Origin: Rhipicephalus microplus
Taxonomy: Eukaryota; Arthropoda; Arachnida; Ixodida; Ixodidae
Direction of reading: 5' to 3'
Assembly: GCF_043290135.1 (NCBI RefSeq)
Contig: NC_134710.1
Location: 315,392,116 to 315,456,115 of the forward strand
Length of the DNA: 64,000 nucleotides
Below the pieces are notes generated by a model. The model did not search any database. It was not told the origin of the DNA and saw nothing but the letters and a program-made list of their open reading frames with translations. A program made the translations under genes and the position numbers. Shown here piece by piece: positions 45,722-57,284 of the stretch. How positions within the stretch are numbered: position 1 is the first letter of the stretch; each line of letters begins with the position of its first letter.

Positions 45722-48127
45722 ATGATGTCTCACCAACTAGCCCAGCTCTCAACCCTACTGAACTTCATTTCTATTACAACGGGCCCTTTTATATGTTCTA
45801 ACAACTTCATCCTATATGAACCCAGCTCCCTGGTCACAGTCTTGGCTATTTGTGTTTGCAAGGCAAGGGTGGCGTCCTGGAATGCCAGGTACAACGTGTG
45901 CCCCAAGGAACTCGTAATTATGTGTGGTTTTCTTCAACCTTCCTCGACACACTCAAGAAGAATATGCCGGATTGTAAAATCCGAATTATGGAGACAGGCA
46001 AGACATTTCAAGGAAACTCTGAGGATAGCTTGTGCCGTACGTTACGACAGGGAGCCTAACAGACTCTTCAAGGAATGGTGCAGGACGTCCAACAATTTGG
46101 CGGAATGGTTATGGGACAACACGAGACCGCACTTGCCAAAACCAAAAAAGACACAACCTTCAGAAGGAAAAGTGATCGTTCTGGGGGACGTTTCAGTTCC
46201 CGAAGAGTACAAAAAGATTCTTGGACTGGGTCCGAAGTTCTGTTTCGAACCATCGCTCTCTCCACCGGAAAAAGTGACACTGGTCAAGACCATGGCGCGT
46301 CGTGTGTCGGAGGAGGATCGTCCAAGATTCATCACCGAGTGCGTCGATGTGCTTTTCAGGACAATAATCAGCGACAGAAAACAACATCACGTAAGGAATT
46401 TAGTGAACTTTGGTGTAGAAAACAGCTTGCGTTTTCTTACGTCAGATAAGGAAGGTTGTTTGGTTGTCATACCGGAAGGTCTCTTTCAAGATAAGGCGTT
46501 GGCAGCCGTAGAAAAAAATTTTGTCCGTGTAGACGTAAAAGCAAACAAGGTTAAGCAAATGGCTCTCACTTTACTAGAGAACAGTAATTGGAACGGCTTG
46601 CATCAGCAGTAAAAAGCGGAGGTAGCTTACATCTTGAGTTGTTTTTTGCGGCAAAGACTCATAAAATTGATGTTCCATTCAGAGCCATTGTATCCGAAAG
46701 GGACTCGTGGCAACTATGCTTGTCTTCGTATCTTCAGTGTCACCTTAAGACATTGAATGTATCGGATCCTTTCAGTCTGCCGAACTCTGAGGCGTTAGTT
46801 TCGTATTTAAGCACACATAACCCAGGAAAATGCTATTTCTTCAGCGTAGACATACAAGATATGTATTACAACATCCCGCATGGTCCGCTATTGTCAAGTG
46901 TAAAGCAATGTATAACAGAAAAAAACGATGAGTTAGAGTTTGTGTATAAGTGTGGTGTATCGGTGGATGCCTTTCTTGAATTGTTAACCTTTTACCTTAG
47001 GTCGACATTTGTTATGTGGAACAAGGCTATGTACCGACAAAAATCCGGTATCACAATAGGCTCGAAAGTAGCCCCGGTTTTAAGCACAATTTATTTAGCA
47101 AAACTGGACAAGGCACTAGATTTAAACCTTAAAGGGCTTGCACTCAAAGTGTTTCGGTTTGTAGATGACTTTTTGGTTTTTATTGAATCGGATGGTCGGG
47201 ATAAAAAGGTCGCAGAAGTTTTGAAAGTCTTCAAGAAAAATAGTAGAGGGCTTGAATTTACTCATGAATTACCAGTCAATCACAAACTGCAGTTTTTGGA
47301 TATTGAGTTAGATGCCACAGCAGAACATGTATGCTGGTCATACAATCCGCGAACGGAAAAACCCTTACTTAGCTACCGATCGGCACATTCTAAAGTTGTA
47401 AAGAGTGGCATAGCCTTTTCATGTTTGAGAGCAGCCTTAACAAAGTCATGTCCAGAAAAGATTAGCGAAAGCTTCAACCAACAAATTATCAGGCTAAAAA
47501 ATGCTGGGTACGAAAAACACGTGTTTTGTAGATCGGCTAACAAGCTGATTAGTCACGTACGCAACAACTTTCATAAAAAAATGACAAGTAATGAAAACAG
47601 GAAGAACATAGTGTCAGTTCCATATGCGCACAAGATTGCCCATAACTTAAAAAACGTAGGTAATCGCTATGGCCTAGAACTAGTTTTTTTCGGCACCCAA
47701 CAAGCTTAGTAAAATATGTTCCAAACTAGACCGTAAAGTTTCCATAGCAGTAAACACTAATGCTGGTAGTTGTACGGTAAATCACACAACAAAGTTTGTT
47801 AAGTGTAGCCTATCAGTCGTGTATTGCTTGCCGCTAACGTGTGGAAAGGTATACATCGGCCAGACAGGTCGATGTTTGAACACCCGACTTTTAGAACACA
47901 AGCGATCATTAAGAACTGACATTCATTCTCACATAAAGAGACACTGTTCCCAGTGTGGCTGCTCACCACTGTTCAGTGACACGACCGTAGTCTTCCGTCA
48001 TGGAAACCAACTAACCAGAGAAATTGTCGAAGCCTTCCACATTAAAAAAAGAAAAGAAGGATGCATTAGTCAGTCATCGGTTTCGTTAAGTGACCGAGAA
48101 GCCAACTACCTCGAAGGACTTAATTGA
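45722..48127 (+). pseudogene. PLE protein (RT-GIY-YIG), full-length copy with two frameshifts
   Basis: The ATGATG at 45722 lies at the unit boundary. The first frame (to 46612) holds the N-terminal domain, including EKVTLVKTMARRVSEEDRP. Near 46590 a one-base change moves the RT fingers (HLELFFAAKTHKIDVPFRAIV) into another frame, which continues through FSVDIQDMYYN, the FVDD catalytic motif and on to about 47705. There a T-run has seven T instead of the six in the truncated copy (47687-47693 versus 44927-44932), which shifts the frame before GIY-YIG (CGKVYIGQTGR, frame ending 48127). Apart from the two shifts the protein is complete. Both lesions are single-base, so sequencing error in a homopolymer is possible for the second. 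Confidence 0.85.
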
Positions 48128-48732
48128 GATCAGTGTTTGCATGTGTCATACTCTCCTTTTTGTCGTTTCAAAATTTTGTTTCAAACACGTGTGAATTCCC
48201 GCAAAATTTTTGTTTTTTTTTATTTTATGTTACCCAGGGCTGTTTTTAGTTATGTCATCTTAAAGTGTAAGCGTAACTGCCGTGTACTATCGCTTGAGTC
48301 TGCGCAAAAGCTTCTGTTGGCAATGATTCAATGTTCGTAGTTCTTTTCTGTGTCGCTAGGGTTATGGGTTATATATGATGTGCTGCTTCTGAAATAAAAT
48401 TAGTTGCGAGTGTAGTGAGTGTCGTGCGTTCTTGTCCTCTTCGTCCCCGTGAAAATTGCGCTACTACACCATATGGTTAAATGAAAAGATGTCCTGCTGA
48501 TGTAAAAACTCCCTTTAGGGATCCATGCAACTTATCTCGAACTGCAACATCTTTATAATGCTAGTTATAACTCTGTAATACCAATGACATGCTTGCAATA
48601 CCTAAAAATAATGAGATACCGCAATTGATGCGTCAAGTTATTAGGGCCACCAACGCACTAAATCATTGCGTGTGTATGTGTGAATTGCAGAAGAATTTAT
48701 TGAAAGGCCAGTTCATACATGATGCTCAGGGG

Positions 48733-49228
48733 AGCAGCGCAAAAAACGGGATGGAGAAAGATTGAACACACGTCACAACCGCTGACGAACAACTGTGTGT
48801 AAATTTATTACACCTGGAAATATATAGCTGAAAACAAGAACAAAAACCATCACGTGCACAAAAGAGTGAAAGGCGAAAAACATTATCTCTTTTTTTTTCA
48901 GGAGGGCGAGTGAAGGCTCACTGACACACATGTTGCCTTTCATCTTGATGTGAAAAGCCTCGTTCAGTTTGCGCTGCCTCTTGTTACGATAACTTCAGAG
49001 TATCTTGCATTCGCCCTCCTGGAAAAAAATATAATAGTTTTTTAGTAGTTAACTAGTACTTTTCGACTCGTGGCATAATCCTTTATGCGTTTCACTCCTT
49101 TGTGTACGTGATGGTTTTTGTTCTTGTTTTCAGCTATATATTTCCAGGTGTAATAAATTTACACACAGTTGTTCGTCAGCACTTGTGTCGTGAGTTCAAT
49201 TTTTCTCCGTCCGATTTTTCGCGCTGTT
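48733..49228. mobile_element. Inverted pair of 3' ends of a third PLE
   Basis: Plus-strand 48733-48880 and minus-strand 49228-49085 share long identical blocks (GACGAACAACTGTGTGTAAA, GAAATATATAGCTGAAAACA). On the minus strand, upstream of the left arm (about 48975-48890), the frame EAFHIKMKGNMCVSEPSLALL is the PLE C-terminus. On the plus strand a diverged SSEYLAFALLEK (about 49005-49030) is its counterpart. So a minus-strand tail faces a plus-strand truncated copy, as at 43758 and 58366. No full copy follows here. Confidence 0.7.
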
Positions 49229-49284
49229 TCCCTCAGTATGTGCGAATGTGTGTGAAAGAAAAAGTGAGCAAAAGAAGTATTCTT

Positions 49285-49366
49285 GGCGAGGCGGGATTCA
49301 AACCCACAAACCCAGGATGCAAAGGCGCGTCTCGTAACCGTTAACTAGGCTATCAAGGCACGACAG
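49285..49366 (-). repeat. tRNA-like sequence (SINE head or tRNA pseudogene)
   Basis: The minus strand shows GATAGCCTAGTTAACGGTTA (A-box and D-arm like) and GGGTTTGAATCCCGCC (B-box and T-arm like) at tRNA spacing. The acceptor arms do not pair well. It is not a functional tRNA on this evidence. Confidence 0.45.
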
Positions 49367-49379
49367 CAGAGCATAGCAT

Positions 49380-49895
49380 CGCCTCGTATAGTATAGTAAT
49401 GCAAAGATTAGGGAAAAAGAACTGAGTTCGAGGGGAACATATGTGAAGAAAAATAGGAATTGAGAATTAATACAATATATAGAGAGAAAGAGGGAGAAAT
49501 ACATATAAGGAAAGTGAAATAGAGGAATGAACAGAAAGCGAGGAAAAAGGTAAAAAGAGAATAAGACATGGGGCGGAATAAAAACACAAAAAGAAGGAAA
49601 CACAGAAAAAGAGACAGAGAAATAGAAAAATGAAAACGTTCCGAGAAATAAACAGTGTGACAATGGCATAGAAAGAAACATATGCAATAAATTATGAAAA
49701 TGGAGCATGCATAGCCATGCACAATGTAGAATAACGAGTATTGGGAAGAAGAGAGGTGAGAGAGTAAACAAGTAGCCCAGCCAGGATGAGTCAAGTGCCG
49801 ATCAGCTCGGCTGTGAGCCAGCCTTGTGCGATTTCGTGCAAGCTGTACTTTTTGTCTTTTTTTTTTCAGGTGAATGCATTTTTTTTTTGCCGAAA
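49380..49895. other. Purine-rich tract, no gene
   Basis: The plus strand is strongly purine-rich (AGAGAGAAAGAGGG, GAAGGAAACACAG phrases) between 49400 and 49770, giving long but low-complexity minus-strand ORFs rich in Phe/Leu/Ser. No domain was seen. Confidence 0.5.
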
Positions 49896-49909
49896 GAAAC
49901 CGGAAGTAA

Positions 49910-50430
49910 GTCCGAGGCTACAGGAAGTACCCCAATACGAACTTTAGCAGTGCATGCAGATCCACATACGCAGCGTTTGATACAGGGAGAGACACGATTT
50001 GCCGACCGGAAGACGGCGGGAACGGAACCAAGGATGAAGGTGGCCGCGCGGGCGTCGAGACGGTGCGCGTGCCAGCGTAATAACCGCGCCAGCCTCGCAA
50101 CAGCGCCGCCGCGGGCTAATGTAAATGGATTGATGGTCAGGCGGCGCACACCTGCTCGAGGCGAGCGAGGCGCGCGCGGCCAATCGAGTTAGCGCTGCAT
50201 GCGGCCGCAACCGAGTTACCCACATCTGCGACGCGCGGTTCGCGGCGCCGCAGCGATCCCGGGGCCTCCTTCGTCCATAATTAATGCTATGTGATTACGC
50301 GCTCCAAAGTGGCGTGGGCGCGGCGCCGCCGAAGCCTTCGTGCGCCGCTCGTCGCTGTCGACCGCTAAATGTATACGCGCGCGCGCGCCATCTCTGTCGA
50401 GACACTGGGCCTAGCGAGCGTAGCCGCCGG
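49910..50430. promoter_or_regulatory. CpG island-like segment
   Basis: About 500 bp with very frequent CpG (GCGGCCGC, GGCGCGGCGCCGCC, CGCGCGCGCG) in otherwise AT-rich surroundings. It contains TAATTAAT and TGATTGATGG-like homeodomain/TALE-type words (50126-50136, 50276-50286). ORFs on both strands lack domains. It could be a promoter or enhancer of a host gene outside the window; no exon was recognised. Confidence 0.35.
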
Positions 50431-50439
50431 CACTGCTAC

Positions 50440-51360
50440 CGGTGTTGGTTCATTTTTATTAGCTTCACCCCGTAAACTACAGTGGCGTGCTGAACACGTA
50501 ATTACTTCCCAAGCGTCGTTGTTGTTCCTCTCCTCCGTCTCTCCCCCTCTGTTCATTTCCCTTCTTTCCTCCTCTCTGTTTTTAAAATGCACACTGCAGA
50601 GACGTAATTTATTGCAACAGACAACTCCGTCAAGATAAAGGGGTGGGTCAAGCCTTCTTCACCGCTTATTTTGAAGCGACCAGATTATGAATGGTTGTTT
50701 CACTTACGTTTCACTAATTACTCATTACTATAGACAAAATAGCTGCTCGCGAGCTAATGCGCAAGATGAGTAGAAAAGAGAACCTAGCCGCAGAAGTAAT
50801 GTTCTAGCTTTATTTTGGCCAGTAATATATTCTGCGCAAGTGAAAACTGCGGTGTGCGATGCTTGCTTATCTTATATGTGAAAACGTGCGATGATAGACT
50901 GCATTAGAGTTTTATATCCAAAACTTGTGAAACCGATGCTGAAAAAATGCCCAAAATTGAAAAAAAGGAAATCACTGACCAAGCACGTCCAAACCCTTCA
51001 TACAGATTGTTAACCAGTAAAGCTGAAAACTGCCACCGGCGGTTTTAGGTGTCGCAGCCGAAGCCAAAGCGCCGCTCGAAAAACTCTCTCCGAAAGTCAG
51101 CTCCCACCCCTGTGAATGTGTTCCCGCCATTGCCACATTGATGGTGCTCTGCCCGCAACGCCGCATCCTCGGCGCGCCCTTGTCGCTTGCAATCCGCTCC
51201 GAAAGGCTGACGGATTCTCGGTGCGCAGTTGCTGCGTGCGCTTTGTTACCCAGCCCTTGATTTCTTGTTCTCAGACTGCTCCATCAGCCACGGTGACAAT
51301 AAATTCTCTCATGGATCTGCCATCAGCGCTATTCTTTGAAAGTTGTCGGCTGTTCGGGTG
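50440..51360. other. No recognised gene
   Basis: 50440-50640 is pyrimidine-rich. 51010-51310 is GC-richer, with an open plus-strand frame and an AATAAA at 51298, which could be the 3' end of an unidentified retroelement; I cannot assign it. Confidence 0.35.
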
Positions 51361-51367
51361 TTCGTAT

Positions 51368-51641
<274 letters not shown>

Positions 51642-51649
51642 AACACGAG

Positions 51650-53228
51650 GCATGAGGGCAAAATGAATTTGTAAACAAAACGACTGCTTCATATACATAT
51701 ACATATTTGCGTAGCCATAACCGGAGTAATAACGCACGATCTCAAGTAACTTTCGCGTACTTGTGTTGTGTCGGCTACAAACCATATATTTGTCCCCAGA
51801 TAATGAGGGCTTATGCTCGCTATTTGCGCGGGTGTGTGACAGTTCGCTAACATGCGAAAAGAAAAGAATAATAACAAAGCCTATGAATTCCACGCCGACC
51901 AATTGTTGTGTATATCGAGAGGAGGGGTGCAACGGTGGTCATAAATAACAATGAAAGCAGCGTCCCTCGCGCCAGCACCCTACGCAAACTTAACACCCCA
52001 TCGGCGTTATAGGCAGGGGAGCCCGCGGTCAACTTCTCCCTTCTCAAACACTGTTCCTGGTGGAGCTTTCCGCACATGCACCCTCCTATGCGTGCGCATA
52101 GGCAGAGCTGGATGGGCCTCTTCCCTCGTTCTCTGCTGTTTCCGTGCTTGCACAGAGGCCCCAGCCCTCCTCTAGTGCTCGTTATCGCTTGAGTGGTCGT
52201 CGAGGGCTCTCCCGCAGCGTCGATTGAATGGAGCAAACCCAAAAACCGAAGTGCGCCGTTTTTACATAGTGAATCGACCGGGAATCATGCACCACTTGTA
52301 ATGGGACCCTCGAGGCGACATCAGTTTTGTTTTTGTTATTTGGGGTAGCTGGGTTTTTGCTTCTGCTACGCTTCATTTCCGTTTGTCTTGTTACGCTCTG
52401 TTTCAGATATGTGAAGGCCACAGGGTCATTTATATAGCTTTACCGTACTCTCTATTTTTCTGCCATTGATTGGGACATTGATCAGGTAATCTATTGATTC
52501 ATTCACTGTTATCCACAAGTGTCTTATTGACTGATTCATTGATTCACTATTAGGAATTGATTGATTTACTCTGAGCAATTGATTGATTGGTTGGTTGATT
52601 GATTGATTCGGTCAGTCAAGTGCGTCATCCAGTGGCGCGAGTGGGCATACAGTCAGCTTGTGCCTGTGAAAATGCACACAAGCTGCGTATGACTGGGAAG
52701 CAATTGTGATATTCTAGAATTTCGAGGGATAACAGCACTTGTACCTCTCTCGACGAATGCTCTATTTCGATGTATTATATTGATGCAAATCATGAGTCCT
52801 TACGGAAATAATTCAATGAGGTGGTTACATGGAACAATTCTTAGGCACTCCGTAAAAGGGAACATGGAATTATTGCTCACAGTGGGGTGTTATCGAAGCG
52901 CACTGAAATATTCGCGTCTACATAAATTCTGCAACGAGTAACTTCGCAAAAATTTGTTAGTGGGCTGGTTGGTATGTGCTCATTCTAATAAACAAGATGC
53001 ACTTTTATTACTACCATACAAAAATAATAAACAAAAACCTATCAAACCAACACTAAACCAAGGCGAATGAGAGGACATGCACGTTGCAAGGAGTGCTCGT
53101 TCATTCGAACACGCCAGTGTCTAGTTGTGTAAGCTGGACTCCAGTGGCTCACGATTACCAGCCCATTCGCTCACAAGCTGTCACTAAATGTACTATACCG
53201 AAAAGCGTTTGTTTCACTTCAGTAAAGC
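51650..53228. other. No recognised gene
   Basis: 52490-52620 holds a degenerate (TGATTGAT)n-like run. A 9-bp inverted repeat CAGCTTGTG/CACAAGCTG lies at about 52657-52688. No domain-bearing ORF was found. Confidence 0.45.
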
Positions 53229-53231
53229 GAA

Positions 53232-53530
<299 letters not shown>

Positions 53531-53740
53531 GGGTCTCGTACTGGCAGACTTAGTGCCTTTAGGTTGTATATGAAAGACTATTGGTCAGCTGCCCACTCGT
53601 ATTAAGTTCACATGCTACGTGACGCCAAATAGGCTCAAAATTAATGTGCTACACTCGCCGCCATGGCCACTGGTGGCGCTGACGGACACTCCCACGTTTA
53701 ATTCACATATAAACCCAAAAAAGTGGCTGGGGGGGATGGC

Positions 53741-53963
53741 TGTCGTGGTAGCTCAGTGGTAGAGCATTGAACGCGTCATTCGAAGGTTGCAAGTTCGGTT
53801 CCTGCCCACGGCAAGTTAACTTTTCAGCCACTTTTCTTCATATTTACATTACAATTTGGTCTAATATCTTCCCCTATACTTTCCTTGGCGTTATTGTCTG
53901 TTAGATCTTAATAATATTGTGTAAAACACAGAAAAACGAGCCCTTAAGTATACACTTCTTTCC

Positions 53964-53966
<3 letters not shown>
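53741..53966 (+). mobile_element. tRNA-derived SINE, interrupted by a PLE at its 3' end
   Basis: The first 73 nt fold as a tRNA. The acceptor TGTCGTG pairs with CACGGCA, the D arm is GCTC-AGTGGTA-GAGC, the anticodon arm is TTGAA-CGCGTCA-TTCGA, and the T arm is GCAAG-TTCGGTT-CCTGC with one mismatch. The A-box TAGCTCAGTGGTAGAGC and B-box AAGTTCGGTTCCTG are pol III promoter elements. U33 is absent, so it is a SINE head rather than a working tRNA. The body stops at CCTTAA, where the (TA)n and PLE begin. Confidence 0.75.

Positions 53967-53993
<27 letters not shown>
53967..53993 (+). repeat. (TA)n at the outer PLE boundary
   Basis: About 27 bp of TA between the SINE 3' end and the first PLE base. 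It may be untemplated or simple-repeat sequence at the integration point. Confidence 0.85.
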
Positions 53994-53997
<4 letters not shown>

Positions 53998-54038
53998 GTC
54001 GAAAAAAGGAAGACGACAAACGTACGAAACGCAGTTTT

Positions 54039-54074
54039 TACTAACGTTTCGGCAGGTGGGCCTGCCTTCGTCGG
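54039..54074 (-). ncRNA. Hammerhead-like motif, outer copy (left unit 3' end)
   Basis: Same sequence as 59872-59907, read on the minus strand about 45 nt before the unit end at 53994. Confidence 0.4.
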
Positions 54075-54611
54075 AGTAAATGATGAGAGGCCGCGCAGGG
54101 CCTATTTGGGCGGCTGGCTCCAGTATCACGAGCATGCGTAATTTTTCGATTTTCATGCTAAGTTGCAGATCAAGAATACAAGTGAATCGATAGATGTGAT
54201 TGTATGAAATACACGTGACATTTCACAATAGTCATATGGCATATCTTACATACATGGTAAATTGTGTGCATCGAAGCAGGTTTATAAGACAGCACTAAAA
54301 AATAAAAAATAAAATAAAATTGGATGAATAGAAACACGCGCTGCGCAGATTCATACAGGGTACCAAAGGACACATAATTCTTGCATGAGAACACAAATCT
54401 CTAAGGATAATCTATGAAATGAGCAAAATAAGAAGTGAATAAACAGAAAATTGAAAAGGCAAAGTTGATAAAAAATATATATAATAACTCAATACAAGAA
54501 TTTTCAAAGGTATGCATGACATAGAAAGGAGACAATGTGTACGCAATAATACGAAAATAGCTGAACAAGCACGGCAGACATCCACCAGTCATTGTTAAGT
54601 GTATTAACGAA

Positions 54612-57284
54612 CTAAGGCAACATGCTAGTAAGTGTTCCCGGGCTTTCGTTCATTCCGTTTGAGAGAGTTTGGAATTTATGAATAAGGAATGACTCTCTAA
54701 TTTCGCGATCATGGTGTGTCTTGAAACCAGATTCAATTATTGTGGCTTGGATGTTACTGAAGGAATGACCTGTGTCGGTGACATGTCTTGAAATTGGTAA
54801 GTGAGGAAGGGCATGTACATGAGCTCTATGATTGTTGAATCGGTACCTAAAAGCAGTTTCAGTCTGACCGAGATACTGTAGATGACAAATTGAGCACTCC
54901 AGCAGATAAATGGCGTTCTGTGTGTCACAATCGAAATTGCCTCTGATATTTATTTTGAAATCAGTCGCTGTGCTGGTGACACAGGTTGTCGTAGTCATGT
55001 GAGCGCACACTTTGCAGCGAGGTTTTTTACAAGGATGGCAACCAACCAGTTGAGTGTTGTCATCACATTTGGTTTTAGACGAAGTTAACAAATCGCGTAG
55101 ATTTTTGCCTCGTCTGTATACAACTCGTGGTGGTTGTGGAAAGGCTCTTGTAAGGCGTTCACTCTGCTGAAGGATGTTGTGGTGTTTTCGGAGAATACTT
55201 GTGACATTAGGCGCCGATGCATTGTGTGTTAAAACTAGGTTTACTTCTGAATGACTATTAAGATTTTTCTTGGTTTTGCAGAGCGCTGTGCGTTCTAATG
55301 CGTCGGCCCGCCTCACCGCATCATCGATTAACATAGCTGGATATTTCTGTTTAAGTAGAGCACTGCGTAGTTCTGTACAGTTGGCGTTAAAGTCGGACTG
55401 TTCGGAGCAAATTCGCTTAAAGCGTAACGCCTGGCTATATGGTATGCTCAATTTGCAATCCCTCTTGTGGCTACTTTCAAAATGTAAGTACCGGTGCCTG
55501 TCAGTGGGCTTGCGGTACAGTTTTGTGGTCAATTGCGTACCATGGATACATACTGTAACATCGAGGAAGTCAATGGTGTTTGGTGAGTATGAGTGTGAAA
55601 AGGATATGGAGGGATGAACATTGTTAAAAGCGGAAATAAAAGACAAAAGTGTCGCTTCTCCGTGTGGCCAAATTATGAAAATGTCGTCAATGAATCTCTT
55701 GTAGTAAAAGGGCTTCAACGAACGACTCGACAGGAAGTTGTTCTCGAGGATTCCCATGAAAATATTTGCGTAATTGGGCCCTATTTTTGTACCCATAGAC
55801 GTACCGCTGACTTGGACATAATGCACTCCATTAAACTCAAAGTTATTGTATTGTAAAATCATTTGCAACAGTATAGCCAAAGTGGAGCTATCAATTGGCT
55901 TATCAAGAGTGGAGTGATCATAAGCCTCAGTCACGGCGCGTATCCCATCCAGGTGAGGTATGTTCGTGTAAAGAGATGCAACATCAAGAGTAACAAGAAG
56001 AGCGTTGATAGGTACAGTAAGGTTGTTGATGTCTGACAGAAAGTGGGTCGTATCACGTAAAAATGACTGGAACGTGGGAGGTATCTGGCTAATCAGGCTA
56101 TCAACGTAACGCGATAAGCTTTCTGTTACGGTGCCTATGCCGGAAACAATTGGGCGACCAGGGTTATTTTGTTTATGAATTTTTGGTAACAGGTAGAATC
56201 TACCCGCGACTGGATCAAGAGGAATCAGGGAAGTTGCCTTATCACTTATTTTTTTATCCTTTATCAGTGCTTTGATTGTGCTACCTAACGTTTCTTTATA
56301 TTGCGCAGTCGGATCAGCATCGAGTCGTTTGTAAAACGAACTGTTATTTAACTGGTTGTCAGCTTCAGCGATATATTTAATTGTGTCCATAACCACGACG
56401 GCGCCACCCTTGTCCGCAGGTTTGATTGTGATATCAATCCGTTCACATAGATCTGCCATAGCTTTCAGTTCTAGATTCGATAGGTTTTTCCGAAAAGAAC
56501 GTCGCTTGTTATAAGCTTCAATGATATCTCGCGTGACCGCTTTAATAAATATGTCAAGGTGTTTGTCTCGTTGAGACGCAGGTGTCCAGCGTTTAAGCGA
56601 CGGTAAAGCTGTTGGATCATCGGCCGGAGTCACTTGATCGAAGAAGTATTCATGCAATCTCATATTCCGTGCGAAGTTATCTAAATCTTTATACAACTGG
56701 AATTCATTGTAGCTGCCACTTGCAGGACAGAAACTTAAACCACGAGATAAAAGGCTTACTTGTTCTTTGGATAAAGTGGCGCTTGAAATATTGACAATGT
56801 TATCGGGAACAGGGGTGCGCGTGATTTCCCGGATTGGGGGTAGGGGCGTTGAAATGGGGCGTATTACACCGTCTCTAAGCAACTTCTTGCTTTTATGTGT
56901 ATCGAGTACGCAGCGTTTCTTTTGTTCATACGTGTTTAAAGACGATGATTCCTCGGGAGATAGGCTATACTGATTGAGCAATTGTTGCTCCCTGTTTATC
57001 AAGGATTTCAGTGAAGACCGGTAGTGGTTTAGCACAATGCCTACTAGCTGAAGTGAAGCATTCTTTAGTGTTTCACGCCACTTCTTTGCATTGCACTCAG
57101 ATAACTCTGATGTGGCAGGCTGCAGACAGAGACTTAAACCCCTAGGTGGAATAGACGCCACTAAATACGCTTCTAGAGTGGACACATGTAGCTCATAACG
57201 TATACGTTTTTCTACAGATTTTCTAATTTTTTGAAATTCTTTAGAACACTTCCAAGGCGCATCGTTGGACAACGAGCGCTGTAG
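54612..57284 (-). CDS. PLE ORF2: reverse transcriptase-GIY-YIG endonuclease (left copy)
   Basis: The ORF is about 890 codons directly after the ORF1 TGA, in the same frame. The codon after TGA is CTA, and no ATG occurs until about codon 205, so it is probably made by readthrough. The N-terminal domain has ADKGGAVVVMD near residue 285. RT motifs are YLLPKIHKQNNPGRPIVSG near 357, LLVTLDVASLYTNIP near 426, VSGTSMGTKIGPNYANIFMG near 490, the catalytic FIDDIFIIW near 525 and TIDFLDVTV near 565. A Cys-rich linker CHPCKKPRCKVC lies near 745, and the GIY-YIG nuclease from 787 (IYLLECSICHLQYLGQTETA, then RYRFNNHR) has a conserved HVTDTGHSF His region. The class resembles EN+ PLEs of the Neptune/Poseidon kind. 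Intact. Confidence 0.9.
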   Translation of the reverse strand, partial: LQRSLSNDAPWKCSKEFQKIRKSVEKRIRYELHVSTLEAYLVASIPPRGLSLCLQPATSELSECNAKKWRETLKNASLQLVGIVLNHYRSSLKSLINREQQLLNQYSLSPEESSSLNTYEQKKRCVLDTHKSKKLLRDGVIRPISTPLPPIREITRTPVPDNIVNISSATLSKEQVSLLSRGLSFCPASGSYNEFQLYKDLDNFARNMRLHEYFFDQVTPADDPTALPSLKRWTPASQRDKHLDIFIKAVTRDIIEAYNKRRSFRKNLSNLELKAMADLCERIDITIKPADKGGAVVVMDTIKYIAEADNQLNNSSFYKRLDADPTAQYKETLGSTIKALIKDKKISDKATSLIPLDPVAGRFYLLPKIHKQNNPGRPIVSGIGTVTESLSRYVDSLISQIPPTFQSFLRDTTHFLSDINNLTVPINALLVTLDVASLYTNIPHLDGIRAVTEAYDHSTLDKPIDSSTLAILLQMILQYNNFEFNGVHYVQVSGTSMGTKIGPNYANIFMGILENNFLSSRSLKPFYYKRFIDDIFIIWPHGEATLLSFISAFNNVHPSISFSHSYSPNTIDFLDVTVCIHGTQLTTKLYRKPTDRHRYLHFESSHKRDCKLSIPYSQALRFKRICSEQSDFNANCTELRSALLKQKYPAMLIDDAVRRADALERTALCKTKKNLNSHSEVNLVLTHNASAPNVTSILRKHHNILQQSERLTRAFPQPPRVVYRRGKNLRDLLTSSKTKCDDNTQLVGCHPCKKPRCKVCAHMTTTTCVTSTATDFKINIRGNFDCDTQNAIYLLECSICHLQYLGQTETAFRYRFNNHRAHVHALPHLPISRHVTDTGHSFSNIQATIIESGFKTHHDREIRESFLIHKFQTLSNGMNESPGTLTSMLP

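Larger units (their letters stand above)
43758..48482 (+). mobile_element. Penelope-like element insertion (inverted tail, truncated copy, full copy)
   Basis: The whole insertion is flanked by GAAAAGATGTCCT (43745-43757 and 48483-48495), a 13-bp target duplication. Inside are an inverted 3' tail (43758-44050), a 5'-truncated direct copy (44048 to about 45724) and a full unit of about 2760 bp (to 48482). The tandem direct repeats correspond to the pseudo-LTRs known for PLEs. The two direct copies are almost identical, so they probably arrived in one event. Confidence 0.9.

Noticed and set aside
48775..48850. CTGACGA as a hammerhead core
   Set aside because: It lies antisense to the PLE on one arm, and no stem II or correctly placed GAAA follows.
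49102..49344. 80-codon plus-strand ORF with a hydrophobic start
   Set aside because: It is the 3' UTR of a PLE fragment running into a tRNA-like sequence.
49285..49366. Functional tRNA gene on the minus strand
   Set aside because: A- and B-box-like words are present but the acceptor stem does not pair.
49298..49794. 157- and 128-codon minus-strand ORFs rich in Phe/Leu/Ser
   Set aside because: They are the reverse of a purine-rich tract; apparent hydrophobic segments are composition effects, not a membrane protein.
53741..53813. Functional tRNA gene
   Set aside because: The cloverleaf is good, but the anticodon loop lacks U33, the T stem has a mismatch and a SINE body follows directly.
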